From: JBGPFS01 sp041483455
Lineage (GTDB): Bacteria; Chloroflexota; Limnocylindria; Limnocylindrales; CSP1-4
Assembly: GCA_041483455.1 (NCBI GenBank)
Contig: JBGPFS010000062.1
Span: forward strand, 1-11,471
Direction: 5' to 3'
Length of the DNA: 11,471 nt
Shown here piece after piece: positions 1 to 6,158 of this stretch. Below the pieces are notes generated by a model. The model was not told the DNA's origin. It saw only the letters and a program-made list of their open reading frames with translations, and made no database searches. A program made the translations under genes and the position numbers. Position 1 is the first letter of the stretch, and every line of letters begins with the position of its first letter.

Positions 1-183
1 CGCGACCGACGCCCCGGTCCGTCCGTCGTCGCGCACGCCGCCCCGCCAGGCCTCGTAGCGCGCGACGTTCGCGTCCTGGGCCCGGAGGGCCTGGTAGCGC
101 GCCCACGGGCCGCGGGCCCGGGTGGTCCCGAGCGCGATGAGCGCGATCCCCGCGGCGATCAGGACCAGGTTCAGGATCCCCAT
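1..183 (-). CDS. Small membrane-anchored protein, unknown function (C-terminus cut by window edge)
   Basis: The frame opens with ATG at 183-181 and stays open for 61 codons to the window edge, so the 3' end is missing. The protein begins MGILNLVLIAAGIALIALG, a hydrophobic stretch of about 19 residues that reads as a single N-terminal membrane anchor or uncleaved signal. A charged segment rich in Arg, Trp and Tyr follows (RGPWARYQALRAQDANVARYE). I do not recognise the family. The start is well supported: the gatB stop (185-183) shares one base with the ATG (TGATG), and a GGAGGG Shine-Dalgarno lies 8 bases upstream inside the end of gatB. It is therefore probably translated together with gatB. 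The gene was found by hand translation because it is short and truncated. A link to GatCAB function is not implied. Confidence 0.7.
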   Translation of the reverse strand, partial: MGILNLVLIAAGIALIALGTTRARGPWARYQALRAQDANVARYEAWRGGVRDDGRTGASVA

Positions 184-1706
184 CAGGCGGACCCTCCGGA
201 CTCCCCCGGCCCGCCGCCGAGTCGGGCCCGGAGCGCATCTCCGATCATCGCCGCGTTCGCCTGGCCGCGAGTCGCCTTCATCGCCTGGCCGACGAGGAAC
301 CCGATGGTCGGCTTCCCCGCCTGGTAGTCGGCGACCGCCTTCGGGTTCGCCGCGATCACCTCTTCGACGATCGCGCCGAGGGCATCGACATCGTGGATCT
401 GGCGGAGGCCGCGCGCCTCGACGATCGCGGCGACCGGACGGCCCGTCGCCACGTGGTCCACGAGGACCTCTCTCGCGTTCTGGCGCGACAGGTCGCCGGA
501 CAGGACGAGCGCGGTGAGGCCCGCCAGCTCGGCCCCTGACGCGCGGCCGACCATGCCGTCGGCGGTCCGCTCGGTCGTCTCCTTGGCCGCTCGGCCGTAA
601 TCGCCGGTCACCAGGTTCGCGACCTCCTTGGCCGGCAGCCCCGGATCGGCCCCGAGGATCGCCTCGAACGCCCGGCCCATCGTCGGGTCGGCGACGATGA
701 CGGTGGCGTCGTAGGCCGACAGGTCGAGCTCGCCCACATAGCGCGCCCGCCGGGCGGCCGGCAGCTCCGGCAGCGCCGCGCGGATCGTCGCGAGCCAGGC
801 CGGGTCCACCCGCAGGGGCGGCAGGTCCGGCTCCGGGAAGTAGCGGTAGTCGTGCGAATCCTCCTTGGACCGCATCACGTACGTCGCGCCCCGGCTGTCG
901 TCCCAGCCGCGGGTGTCCTGGGTGAGCGTCTCGCCGGCCTCGAGCGCCGCGGCCTGGCGGGCGATCTCGAACTCGATCGCCCGCTCGACCGAGCGGAACG
1001 AGTTCATGTTCTTGACCTCGACCCGGGTCCCGAAGGCGGTGGCGCCGCGCGGTCGGAGCGAGACGTTCGCCTCGACCCGGAGCTGGCCCCGCTCCATGTC
1101 GGCATCGGAGACGCCGATGGTCCGGAGGAGGAGCTGGAGCTCCTCGGCATACCGGCGCGCCTGCTCCGCGGTCCGGATGTCCGGGTCGGTGACGACCTCC
1201 ATCAGTGGCGCCCCGGACCGGTTGAAGTCGACCAGGCTCACCTTCCGGCCCGTCTCATCGGTCGCGTGGACGAGCTTGGCGGTGTCCTCCTCGAGGTGGG
1301 CCCGGGTGATCCCGACGGTGAACGGCCCGGCCGAGGTGTCGAAGGTCAGCCGACCGTGGGCCGCCAGCGGCAGGTCGTACTGGCTGATCTGGTAGCCCTT
1401 CGGGAGGTCCGGGTAGAAGTAGTTCTTGCGGTCCCAGCGGGTCGCCGGCGGCGTGGTCGCGCCGATCGCCGCACCAGTCGCGAGGACCCCCTCGACCGCC
1501 CGGCGGTTGATGGTCGGCAGGGCGCCCGGGAGCCCCAGGCAGACCGGACAGGTGTGGGAGTTCGGTGCCGCCCCGTCGTAGTCGGTCGAGCAGCTGCAGA
1601 ACATCTTGCTGGCCGTCCGGAGCTGGCAGTGGACCTCGATCCCGACTACCGGCTCCCAGCGCTCGAGGACCGACGACCGCGGGATCGTCGATGCGGGTCC
1701 GCTCAC
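183..1706 (-). CDS. gatB: Asp-tRNA(Asn)/Glu-tRNA(Gln) amidotransferase subunit B (GatB)
   Basis: GatB binds and activates misacylated Glu-tRNA(Gln) or Asp-tRNA(Asn) in the cytoplasm. Its kinase-like domain phosphorylates the side-chain carboxylate, which then takes ammonia delivered from GatA. The 507 residues show the family landmarks: VGIEVHCQL (21-29), a zinc cluster with C37, C39, C53 and C56, YPDLPKGYQISQYDLP (98-113), HLEEDTAKL (137-145), VDFNRSGAPLMEVV (159-172), RVEANVSLRP (210-219) and EVKNMNSF (230-237). The C-terminal third (roughly 360-500) is the helical GatB/YqeY tRNA-binding domain. Length is typical with a slight N-terminal extension. The start is GTG, overlapping the stop of the upstream 93-residue gene by 4 bases (GTGA), and no Shine-Dalgarno is obvious, so translational coupling is likely. 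gatC and gatA lie upstream, separated by two other genes. The identification is firm; only the exact start is slightly open. Confidence 0.97.
   Translation of the reverse strand: MSGPASTIPRSSVLERWEPVVGIEVHCQLRTASKMFCSCSTDYDGAAPNSHTCPVCLGLPGALPTINRRAVEGVLATGAAIGATTPPATRWDRKNYFYPDLPKGYQISQYDLPLAAHGRLTFDTSAGPFTVGITRAHLEEDTAKLVHATDETGRKVSLVDFNRSGAPLMEVVTDPDIRTAEQARRYAEELQLLLRTIGVSDADMERGQLRVEANVSLRPRGATAFGTRVEVKNMNSFRSVERAIEFEIARQAAALEAGETLTQDTRGWDDSRGATYVMRSKEDSHDYRYFPEPDLPPLRVDPAWLATIRAALPELPAARRARYVGELDLSAYDATVIVADPTMGRAFEAILGADPGLPAKEVANLVTGDYGRAAKETTERTADGMVGRASGAELAGLTALVLSGDLSRQNAREVLVDHVATGRPVAAIVEARGLRQIHDVDALGAIVEEVIAANPKAVADYQAGKPTIGFLVGQAMKATRGQANAAMIGDALRARLGGGPGESGGSA
192..197 (-). 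promoter_or_regulatory. Shine-Dalgarno GGAGGG for the gene after gatB
   Basis: On the minus strand GGAGGG is followed by 8 bases and then ATG at 183. It lies within the last codons of gatB. It supports the chosen start and translation from a shared mRNA. Confidence 0.65.
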
Positions 1707-1984
1707 CCGAGCAGGGCCTGGCCGTGGAGCAGCAGATAGAGGCCGTACATCGCCACCACCAGCCAGCCGACCGAGCAGCCCACCCGCCGGGCGAAGGTCC
1801 GGACCCGCGACCGGGAGAGCAGCGGCCGGGTCGCCTCGAGCGCCGTCCGGGTCGGGTCGCCGTCATCGGCGAGCGGGGCGATGGCCTCCCGGGCGAGCGC
1901 GTAGCTGCGCCAGCCGCCCAGCACGAGCGCGACCGTGCCACACGCCTCGAGGGTCCAGCCGGCGATCGGTCCCGGATCCATCAT
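1703..1984 (-). CDS. Small two-helix membrane protein, unknown function
   Basis: This 93-residue protein is not recognised. It has a moderately hydrophobic N-terminal stretch (about residues 8-25, AGWTLEACGTVALVLGGW), a charged central section with acidic and basic residues (about 26-68) and a strongly hydrophobic C-terminal helix (about 69-90, VGWLVVAMYGLYLLLHG). That suggests one or two membrane spans with the charged loop on one side. Two ATG codons are adjacent (1984 and 1981) and either may be used; no clear Shine-Dalgarno precedes them. The gene begins 16 bases after the aminotransferase stop and its TGA overlaps the gatB GTG by 4 bases, so it belongs to the same mRNA. Codon composition matches its neighbours. 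The tight packing on both sides is the main reason to believe that it is real. Confidence 0.7.
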   Translation of the reverse strand: MMDPGPIAGWTLEACGTVALVLGGWRSYALAREAIAPLADDGDPTRTALEATRPLLSRSRVRTFARRVGCSVGWLVVAMYGLYLLLHGQALLG

Positions 1985-2000
1985 CGCGGCCCGCCCGCCG

Positions 2001-3221
2001 TCACGCGCCCGCGGGGGCGCGATGGCGCTCGACGAAGCGGCCGATCCTCCGGAGCGCCTCCTCGAGCTGCTCGTAGGAGGTCGCGTAGCACATCCGGACG
2101 TGGCCCTCGCCGGACGGCCCGAACGCCCCGCCCGGCACGACCGCCACGTGCTCCTCGGTGAGCAGGGCCTCGGTGAACGCGTCCGACGACAGGCCGGTGG
2201 TCGAGCTGACCTCGGGGAAGGCGTAGAACGCGCCCAGCGGCTCGAAGGTCCGCAGCCCGAGCGCGTTGAGCCCGTCGACGAGGAGTCGGCGCCGGCGGTC
2301 GTACTCGGCTCGCATCCGCTCGACCTCGGGCTCGCCGGAGACGAGCGCCTCGAGCGCGGCGTCCTGGGCGGTGGTCGGGGCCGACATGATCGCGTACTGG
2401 TGGACCTTGACGATCCCCTCGAGGATCCCGGCCGGGGCGGCGAGGTAGCCGACCCGCCAGCCGGTCATCGCGTAGGCCTTGCTGAACCCGCCCATGAGGA
2501 TCGTCCGCTCGCGCATCCCCGGCCGCGCGCTCATCGCCCGGTGGCGGTAGGTACCGTAGGCGAGCCGATCGTAGATCTCGTCGGAGTAGACGAGCAGGTC
2601 GTGCCGGACGGCGATCGCCGCCAGCTCGTCCTGGACCGCGTCGGGCAAGACGGCCCCCGTCGGGTTGCAGGGGTAGCCGAGGAAGAGCGCCTTCGTGCGC
2701 GGGGTGATCGCGGCCTCGACCGCCGCCGGGTCGAGCGCGAAGTCGTCCTCGAGCCGGGTCGGGACCTGCCGGACGACGCCGCCGGCGAAGGTGATCGCGG
2801 GCAGGTAGGCGACGTACGACGGCTCGTGGAGGATGACCTCGTCGCCGGGGTCGCAGGTCGCCCGGAGAGCGAGGTCGACGGCTTCGGATGCCCCGACCGT
2901 GATGAGCAGCTCCGTCGCGGGGTCGTAGCGGACGCCGTAGCGCCGCTCCAGGTGGTCGGCCAGCGCCCGGCGCAGCGCGATCGTCCCGTAGTTGCTCGTG
3001 TAGTGGGTCCGGCCGCGGCGCAGGCTGGTCACGCCCGCCTCTACGATCCGTTCGGGCGTGTCGAAGTCGGGCTCGCCGACCCCCAGGCTGATGACGTCGC
3101 TCATCGTGGCCAGGATGTCGAAGAACCGCCGGATGCCCGACGGCGGGACGGCCCGCACCCGTTCGGCCAGGGCACGCTCGGCCAGCGGGGCGCGGACGGG
3201 GCTGGGAACGTCGACGCTCAT
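2001..3221 (-). CDS. PLP-dependent class I/II aminotransferase (aspartate aminotransferase-like)
   Basis: This is a fold-type I aminotransferase that moves an amino group between an amino acid and a 2-oxo acid using pyridoxal phosphate. With the ATG at 3221 it is 406 residues long, typical for the family. Visible landmarks: SLGVGEPDFDTP (45-56), HYTSNYG (73-79), VGASEAVDLAL (109-119), YPCNPTG with N186, SDEIYD with D214 and Y217, the Schiff-base lysine K248 in GGFSKAYAMTGWRVGY, and R376 in HVRMCYA, which should hold the substrate carboxylate. The pattern fits subgroup I-gamma/Ib enzymes (AspC, PatA, AlaT-like), and the exact substrate cannot be read from sequence. A longer frame upstream to 3257 exists, but it would contain the promoter; the ATG 7 bases after TATACT is preferred. 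The gene lies between gatA and the gatB pair. Supplying aspartate or glutamate balance is only a guess. Confidence 0.93.
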   Translation of the reverse strand: MSVDVPSPVRAPLAERALAERVRAVPPSGIRRFFDILATMSDVISLGVGEPDFDTPERIVEAGVTSLRRGRTHYTSNYGTIALRRALADHLERRYGVRYDPATELLITVGASEAVDLALRATCDPGDEVILHEPSYVAYLPAITFAGGVVRQVPTRLEDDFALDPAAVEAAITPRTKALFLGYPCNPTGAVLPDAVQDELAAIAVRHDLLVYSDEIYDRLAYGTYRHRAMSARPGMRERTILMGGFSKAYAMTGWRVGYLAAPAGILEGIVKVHQYAIMSAPTTAQDAALEALVSGEPEVERMRAEYDRRRRLLVDGLNALGLRTFEPLGAFYAFPEVSSTTGLSSDAFTEALLTEEHVAVVPGGAFGPSGEGHVRMCYATSYEQLEEALRRIGRFVERHRAPAGA

Positions 3222-3228
3222 CGGGTCG

Positions 3229-3257
3229 AGTATACGAGGATGCCGCGGCTCGACCAA
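3229..3257 (-). promoter_or_regulatory. Leaderless promoter of the aminotransferase operon
   Basis: On the minus strand a TTGGTC hexamer (3257-3252) and TATACT (3234-3229) are 17 bases apart. Seven bases (CGACCCG) then lead to the ATG at 3221. There is no Shine-Dalgarno in between, so transcription should begin at or next to the A of the ATG. The -35 hexamer matches TTGACA only at TTG. It lies in the loop between 6-base inverted arms CGCGGC (3249-3244) and GCCGCG (3264-3259), which may be incidental or an operator. Confidence 0.7.
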
Positions 3258-3271
3258 GGCCGCGATGGCGC

Positions 3272-3283
3272 GTCCGATCGGAC
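3272..3283. repeat. Perfect 12-bp palindrome GTCCGATCGGAC in the gatA-aminotransferase gap
   Basis: The 12 bases equal their own reverse complement. The site lies upstream of the -35 of the aminotransferase promoter and after the gatA stop. It could be a regulator site or part of a transcription-ending structure; in DNA this rich in G and C a chance palindrome is also possible. Confidence 0.4.
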
Positions 3284-3284
3284 C

Positions 3285-3322
3285 GGGCGTCAGCCGCGGG
3301 TGAGGGCGTCAGCCGCGGGTGA
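3285..3322. repeat. Tandem duplication of a 19-bp unit at the end of gatA
   Basis: The plus-strand unit GGGCGTCAGCCGCGGGTGA occurs twice without any mismatch, at 3285-3303 and 3304-3322, and is followed by GGGC, the first four bases of a third copy. The upstream copy (on the minus strand) holds the last gatA codons and its TGA; the second copy lies wholly in the untranslated region and repeats the same stop. The unit contains CCGCGG and an imperfect dyad (TCACCCGCGGCTGA on the minus strand). It is best explained as a slippage-type duplication of the gene end. Confidence 0.9.
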
Positions 3323-4889
3323 GGGCCGCCGCGCGCTCGGCCGGGGTGGGCCCGGACGGCTCGTCGGCCCGGGCCAGCTCGGTCGGCTCGACGGATCGCC
3401 AGTCCGCCCCGGCCGTGATCGCCTCGTAGCCCCGGGCGATCTCCAGGAGCCGGGCCTCGCTCCACGGCGCGCCGATGAACTGGAGGCCCACCGGCAGGCC
3501 CTCGGACAGGCCGCACGGGATGGACACGCCGGGCAGGCCGGCCATGTTGACCGGCAGGGTGCAGGCGTCGTTCAGGTACATCGCCACCGGATCGTCCATC
3601 TTCGCCCCGAAGCGGAAGGCGACGCCCGGGCTGGTCGGCGCGACGAGGGCGTCGAAGCCGGCCGCCCAGACCGCGTCGAAATCGGCCTTGATGAGCGTCC
3701 GGACCTTCTGGGCCTTGAGGTAGTAGGCGTCGTAGTAGCCGGCCGAGAGGGCATACGTCCCGAGCATGATCCGGCGCTTCACCTCCGCCCCGAAGCCCTC
3801 GCCCCGGGTGGCCAGGTAGTTGCCCAGCACGTCGCCGCCGCGGCTGGCGCGCCCGAAGCGGATCCCGTCGTAGCGGGCCAGGTTCGCCGAGGCCTCGGCC
3901 GGGGCGACGATGTAATACGTGGCCAGCCCGTAGTCGGTATGGGGCAGGCTGACCTCCTCGACGATCGCGCCGGCCCCCTCGAGGGCCGCGACCGCCTCCC
4001 GGACACGCGCCTCGACGCCGGGCTCCATCCCCGCCACGAAGTACTCGCGAGGGAGTCCCAGGCGGAGGCCGCGCAGGGTCCCGGCCGCCGCGTCGTCCGA
4101 GGCGGGCAGGTCGAGCAGCGCCGCCGGGACGGGCTCCGGCGCGGAGGTCGAATCGCGCTCGTCCCGGCCGGCGACCGCGTGGAGGAGCAGCGCGGCGTCC
4201 CGGGCGTCGCGGGCGAACGGACCGACCTGGTCGAGCGAGCTCGCGAAGGCCACGATCCCGTAGCGGCTCACCCGCCCGTACGTGGGCTTCATGCCGACGA
4301 TCCCGGTCAGGGCGGCGGGCTGGCGGATCGAGCCGCCGGTGTCGGTCCCGATGGCGAGCGGCACGTGGCCGGCCGCGACCGCGGCTGCGGAGCCGCCGCT
4401 GCTCCCACCCGGGACCCGGTCGAGCGCCCAGGGGTTCGCCGTCGGGCCGAACGCCGAATGCTCGGTCGAGGAGCCCATCGCGAACTCGTCCATGTTCGTC
4501 TTGCCGAGGATGACCGCGCCGACCGCGCGCAGCCGCTCGGTGATGTGGGCGTCGTACGGGGCCACGTAGCCGGCCAGGATCCGGGAGCCGGCCGTGCATT
4601 GCCCGCCGGCCACCGAGACGAGATCCTTCAACCCGACCGGCACCCCGAGCAGCGGGTGTTCCGCGGCGAGGGCCCCTGGGCCGATCGCCCGGGCGTCCGC
4701 CAGGCGCGCGTCGGCGGCGTCGGCCTCCGCGAGAGCGCGCGCCCGATCGATCGTGAGCCACGCGTTCAGGGCGCGGTTCTGGCGCTCGGCACGGGCCAGG
4801 TGGGCCTCGGTCAGCTCGCGCGAGGAGATGCTGCCGGCCCGAAGGGCGTCGGCCATCTCGTGGGCGTGGAGCCGGGTGAGGTCGCTCAT
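3309..4889 (-). CDS. gatA: Asp-tRNA(Asn)/Glu-tRNA(Gln) amidotransferase subunit A (GatA)
   Basis: GatA is the glutaminase of GatCAB. It releases ammonia from glutamine, which is channelled to GatB to convert the misacylated tRNA. The amidase-signature fold is plain over 526 residues, with the Ser-cisSer-Lys triad K88 (GVPVGLKD), S163 (GGSSGGSAAAVAAG) and S187 (GTDTGGSIRQPA). The spacing equals that of the characterised Staphylococcus aureus enzyme (K79, S154, S178) with a constant offset of nine. Further family motifs are GKTNMDEFAMGSSTEHSAFGP, GMKPTYGRVSRYG, the SAGYYDAYYLKAQKVR helix and NMAGLPGVSIPCG near the C-terminus. It is slightly longer than usual because of a C-terminal tail (about 500-526). 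The ATG at 4889 is the only sensible start; no Shine-Dalgarno is seen, and a GACCGG/CCGGTC dyad lies directly in front of it. gatC ends 70 bases upstream, most likely on the same mRNA. Confidence 0.97.
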   Translation of the reverse strand: MSDLTRLHAHEMADALRAGSISSRELTEAHLARAERQNRALNAWLTIDRARALAEADAADARLADARAIGPGALAAEHPLLGVPVGLKDLVSVAGGQCTAGSRILAGYVAPYDAHITERLRAVGAVILGKTNMDEFAMGSSTEHSAFGPTANPWALDRVPGGSSGGSAAAVAAGHVPLAIGTDTGGSIRQPAALTGIVGMKPTYGRVSRYGIVAFASSLDQVGPFARDARDAALLLHAVAGRDERDSTSAPEPVPAALLDLPASDDAAAGTLRGLRLGLPREYFVAGMEPGVEARVREAVAALEGAGAIVEEVSLPHTDYGLATYYIVAPAEASANLARYDGIRFGRASRGGDVLGNYLATRGEGFGAEVKRRIMLGTYALSAGYYDAYYLKAQKVRTLIKADFDAVWAAGFDALVAPTSPGVAFRFGAKMDDPVAMYLNDACTLPVNMAGLPGVSIPCGLSEGLPVGLQFIGAPWSEARLLEIARGYEAITAGADWRSVEPTELARADEPSGPTPAERAAALTRG

Positions 4890-4890
4890 C

Positions 4891-4904
4891 GACCGGGGCC
4901 GGTC
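4891..4904 (-). repeat. Short dyad directly before the gatA start codon
   Basis: GACCGG and CCGGTC are perfect inverted arms with two bases between them, one base away from the gatA ATG. A second hairpin, CCCGG-4 bases-CCGGG, lies at 4930-4943. Folding in mRNA could hide the ribosome site and set the amount of GatA relative to GatC. This is inference from base pairing only. Confidence 0.35.
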
Positions 4905-4959
4905 CTGGTCGGCGGTACGACCGAGATCCCCCGGACGGCCGGGAGCAGCCGCGGAGCGA

Positions 4960-5256
4960 TCACTCGCCGCCCAGGATCGCCGGCACGACGAACAGCGCGC
5001 CGTCGCGCTCGGGGGCATTGGCGAGGACCGCCGCCGGATCGAGCGACGGACCCGCCACGTCGTCGCGCAGGATGTTCTCGAGCTCGATCGTCTGGGCGGT
5101 CGGCGGGATCGCCGTCGTGTCGAGCTCGGCCAGCTTCGCGTACTGGTCGAGGATGTGGTTGAGCTGGCCCTCGAGCCGCGCGAGCTCCTCTTCGCTCAGG
5201 CCGAGCCGGGCGAGGTGGGCGACGTGGGCGACATCGGCGCGAGTGAGTGTTGCCAC
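4960..5256 (-). CDS. gatC: Asp-tRNA(Asn)/Glu-tRNA(Gln) amidotransferase subunit C (GatC)
   Basis: GatC is the small subunit that wraps around the GatA-GatB interface and stabilises the complex. With the GTG start at 5256 the protein is 98 residues, the usual size. It begins (M)ATLTRADVAHVAHLARLGLSEEEL, matching the family opening in which a short helix with VxxVAxLARLxLxxxE is diagnostic, followed by the LNxILDxxxxLxELDT segment (about residues 32-47) and the conserved LRxDxxxPSL (about 63-72). A longer open frame reaches upstream to 5463, but it would overlap mgsA and contain the TATTAT hexamer, so it is not the start. gatC is followed by gatA after 70 bases. mgsA lies upstream on the same strand but is separated by a hairpin and a promoter. 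Confidence 0.95.
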   Translation of the reverse strand: MATLTRADVAHVAHLARLGLSEEELARLEGQLNHILDQYAKLAELDTTAIPPTAQTIELENILRDDVAGPSLDPAAVLANAPERDGALFVVPAILGGE

Positions 5257-5262
5257 TGCGCG

Positions 5263-5268
5263 ATAATA
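5263..5268 (-). promoter_or_regulatory. gatC: -10 hexamer TATTAT of a leaderless gatC promoter
   Basis: On the minus strand TATTAT is followed by CGCGCA and then the GTG of gatC, placing the expected transcription start at or one base before the start codon. No Shine-Dalgarno is present. The -35 region is weak (CGTTCA at 17 bases). The hexamer stands out as AT-rich in a GC-rich gap. Confidence 0.65.
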
Positions 5269-5313
5269 GCCGAGCGGCCCGGGCGTGAACGGCGGGCCGC
5301 CGGCCGCCGGATC

Positions 5314-5337
5314 GGTCGGGACGGACGCGACCCGACC
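5314..5337 (-). terminator. Candidate U-less hairpin after mgsA
   Basis: On the minus strand GGTCGGG and CCCGACC form a perfect 7-bp stem with a 10-base loop. It starts 17 bases after the mgsA stop and lies before the gatC promoter. No run of T follows, so it is not a classical intrinsic terminator; it may end transcription in a U-independent way or protect the 3' end. Confidence 0.4.
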
Positions 5338-5354
5338 CAGGCCGGTTCGACCGA

Positions 5355-5768
5355 TCAGGCTTCGACCGGTGCATCCTGAGACGGCGCGTCGAGCAGGCTC
5401 GAGGCCATCATCAGGTCCGCCGAGGCGACATTCGTCGCGAGCGGGACGTTGTGGACGTTGCACACGCGCAGGATCGTCCGGATGTCCGGGTCGTGGGGGT
5501 GAGCGCTGAGCGGATCGACGAGGAAGATGACGGCCCGGACCTTCTCCTCGGCGACAAGCGCCGCGATCTGGGCGTCGCCGCCCATCGGACCCGAGAGGAG
5601 GCGCGTGACCGGGAGGCCGACCTTCTCCTCGAGGAGCCGGCCGGTCGTCGAGGTCGCGACGAGCCGGAACCGACCGAGGCGCTCGCGGTTATAGGTCGCG
5701 AAAGCGACCATGTCGGCCTTGCGCCCGTCGTGCGCGATGAGGGCGATGAGGGCCCGATCTTCGGTCAC
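5355..5768 (-). CDS. mgsA: Methylglyoxal synthase
   Basis: The enzyme converts dihydroxyacetone phosphate to methylglyoxal and phosphate in the cytoplasm, a glycolytic bypass that relieves phosphate shortage. With GTG at 5768 the protein has 137 residues. Motifs with E. coli equivalents at a constant offset of six: H13 in IALIAHD (His19), the catalytic base D65 in SGPMGGDAQIA (Asp71), and H92 and D95 in HPHDPD (His98, Asp101). The phosphate-binding STTG (40-43) and the NVHNVPLATNVASADLM end are also present. It lacks long extensions apart from a short acidic tail (DAPSQDAPVEA). The open frame extends to 5822 but the extra residues are Arg/Pro-rich and not family-like; a GGAG 7 bases before the chosen GTG supports this start. 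It is probably a single-gene unit: hairpins flank it on both sides. Confidence 0.95.
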   Translation of the reverse strand: MTEDRALIALIAHDGRKADMVAFATYNRERLGRFRLVATSTTGRLLEEKVGLPVTRLLSGPMGGDAQIAALVAEEKVRAVIFLVDPLSAHPHDPDIRTILRVCNVHNVPLATNVASADLMMASSLLDAPSQDAPVEA

Positions 5769-5775
5769 TCGTGAG

Positions 5776-5779
5776 CTCC
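5776..5779 (-). promoter_or_regulatory. mgsA: Shine-Dalgarno GGAG of mgsA
   Basis: GGAG on the minus strand is separated by 7 bases from the GTG at 5768. It decides the start in favour of the shorter family-length protein. Confidence 0.55.
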
Positions 5780-5812
5780 GGGCGGGCCGTCGTACCGGCG
5801 GCCGTGGCCCTC

Positions 5813-5818
5813 GACCAT
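5813..5818 (-). promoter_or_regulatory. mgsA: Possible -10 hexamer TATGGT of mgsA
   Basis: TATGGT fits TANNNT and would start transcription about 38 bases before the mgsA GTG, leaving room for its Shine-Dalgarno. No recognisable -35 lies 16-18 bases further up. Tentative. Confidence 0.25.
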
Positions 5819-5878
5819 ACACCGCCCCGACGGACCGCGACCCGCTACGCTGGGTGGGGGCTCGGGCCGCGCGCCGGC

Positions 5879-5895
5879 GGCATCCCCGGGGTGCC
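5879..5895 (-). terminator. Candidate U-less hairpin after the 86-residue gene
   Basis: On the minus strand GGCACC, the tetraloop CCGG and GGATGCC form an almost perfect hairpin with one bulged A, starting 2 bases after the stop codon. No T-run follows. It marks the likely end of the ligA unit. Confidence 0.35.
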
Positions 5896-5897
5896 GA

Positions 5898-6158
5898 TCA
5901 GCTCGGGCCGACGATCTGCCACCAGGCGCCGGAGAGGCGGAGGTCGGCCGCCGCCTGGACGACCGCCCGGTAGAGCCCCTCGACGTCGGCCGCCTCGACC
6001 TCGAACGACTGGATCCGGCCGTCGGCCAGGAGGGCGATCTCGGCGCGGAGAGGACCGTCTCCCGAGACCTGGACGTCGCGCACGACGACGCCCTGACCGA
6101 GGACCCGCTCCAGGTCCTCGGCCAGGCGCTCCGCCAGGTGCTCGTCAGGCTCGCTCAT
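5898..6158 (-). CDS. Small protein of unknown function coupled to ligA
   Basis: This 86-residue protein is not recognised. It looks like a soluble, acidic alpha/beta domain: an N-terminal charged helix (HLAERLAEDLERVLG), a beta-rich middle (VVVRDVQVSGDGPLRAEIALLADGRIQSFEVEA), then a helix (DVEGLYRAVVQAAADLRLSG) and a short end with a paired tryptophan (AWWQIVGPS). It has no signal peptide, membrane span or cysteine. The ATG overlaps the ligA TGA by 4 bases (ATGA) and has a GGAGGG Shine-Dalgarno 6 bases upstream inside ligA, so the start is secure and expression is tied to ligA. A role with the ligase is possible from position but not shown by sequence. Confidence 0.78.
   Translation of the reverse strand: MSEPDEHLAERLAEDLERVLGQGVVVRDVQVSGDGPLRAEIALLADGRIQSFEVEAADVEGLYRAVVQAAADLRLSGAWWQIVGPS

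Noticed and set aside
3222..3257. TTG start adding 12 residues to the aminotransferase
   Set aside because: The added segment contains both the -35 and the -10 hexamers.
1981..4761. Minus-strand open frame of 926 codons in another frame across gatA and the aminotransferase
   Set aside because: Its product is Arg/Pro/Gly-rich without domains, while the overlapping frame encodes complete enzymes.
1935..5162. Plus-strand open frame of 1075 codons
   Set aside because: It is wholly antisense to the aminotransferase, gatA and most of gatC, whose catalytic motifs are intact. The translation is compositionally biased (Arg, Gly, Asp, Pro) with no domain, as expected for the complement of GC-rich coding sequence.
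5257..5463. Longer N-terminus for GatC
   Set aside because: It would overlap mgsA, contain the TATTAT promoter element and add 69 residues that do not resemble the family.
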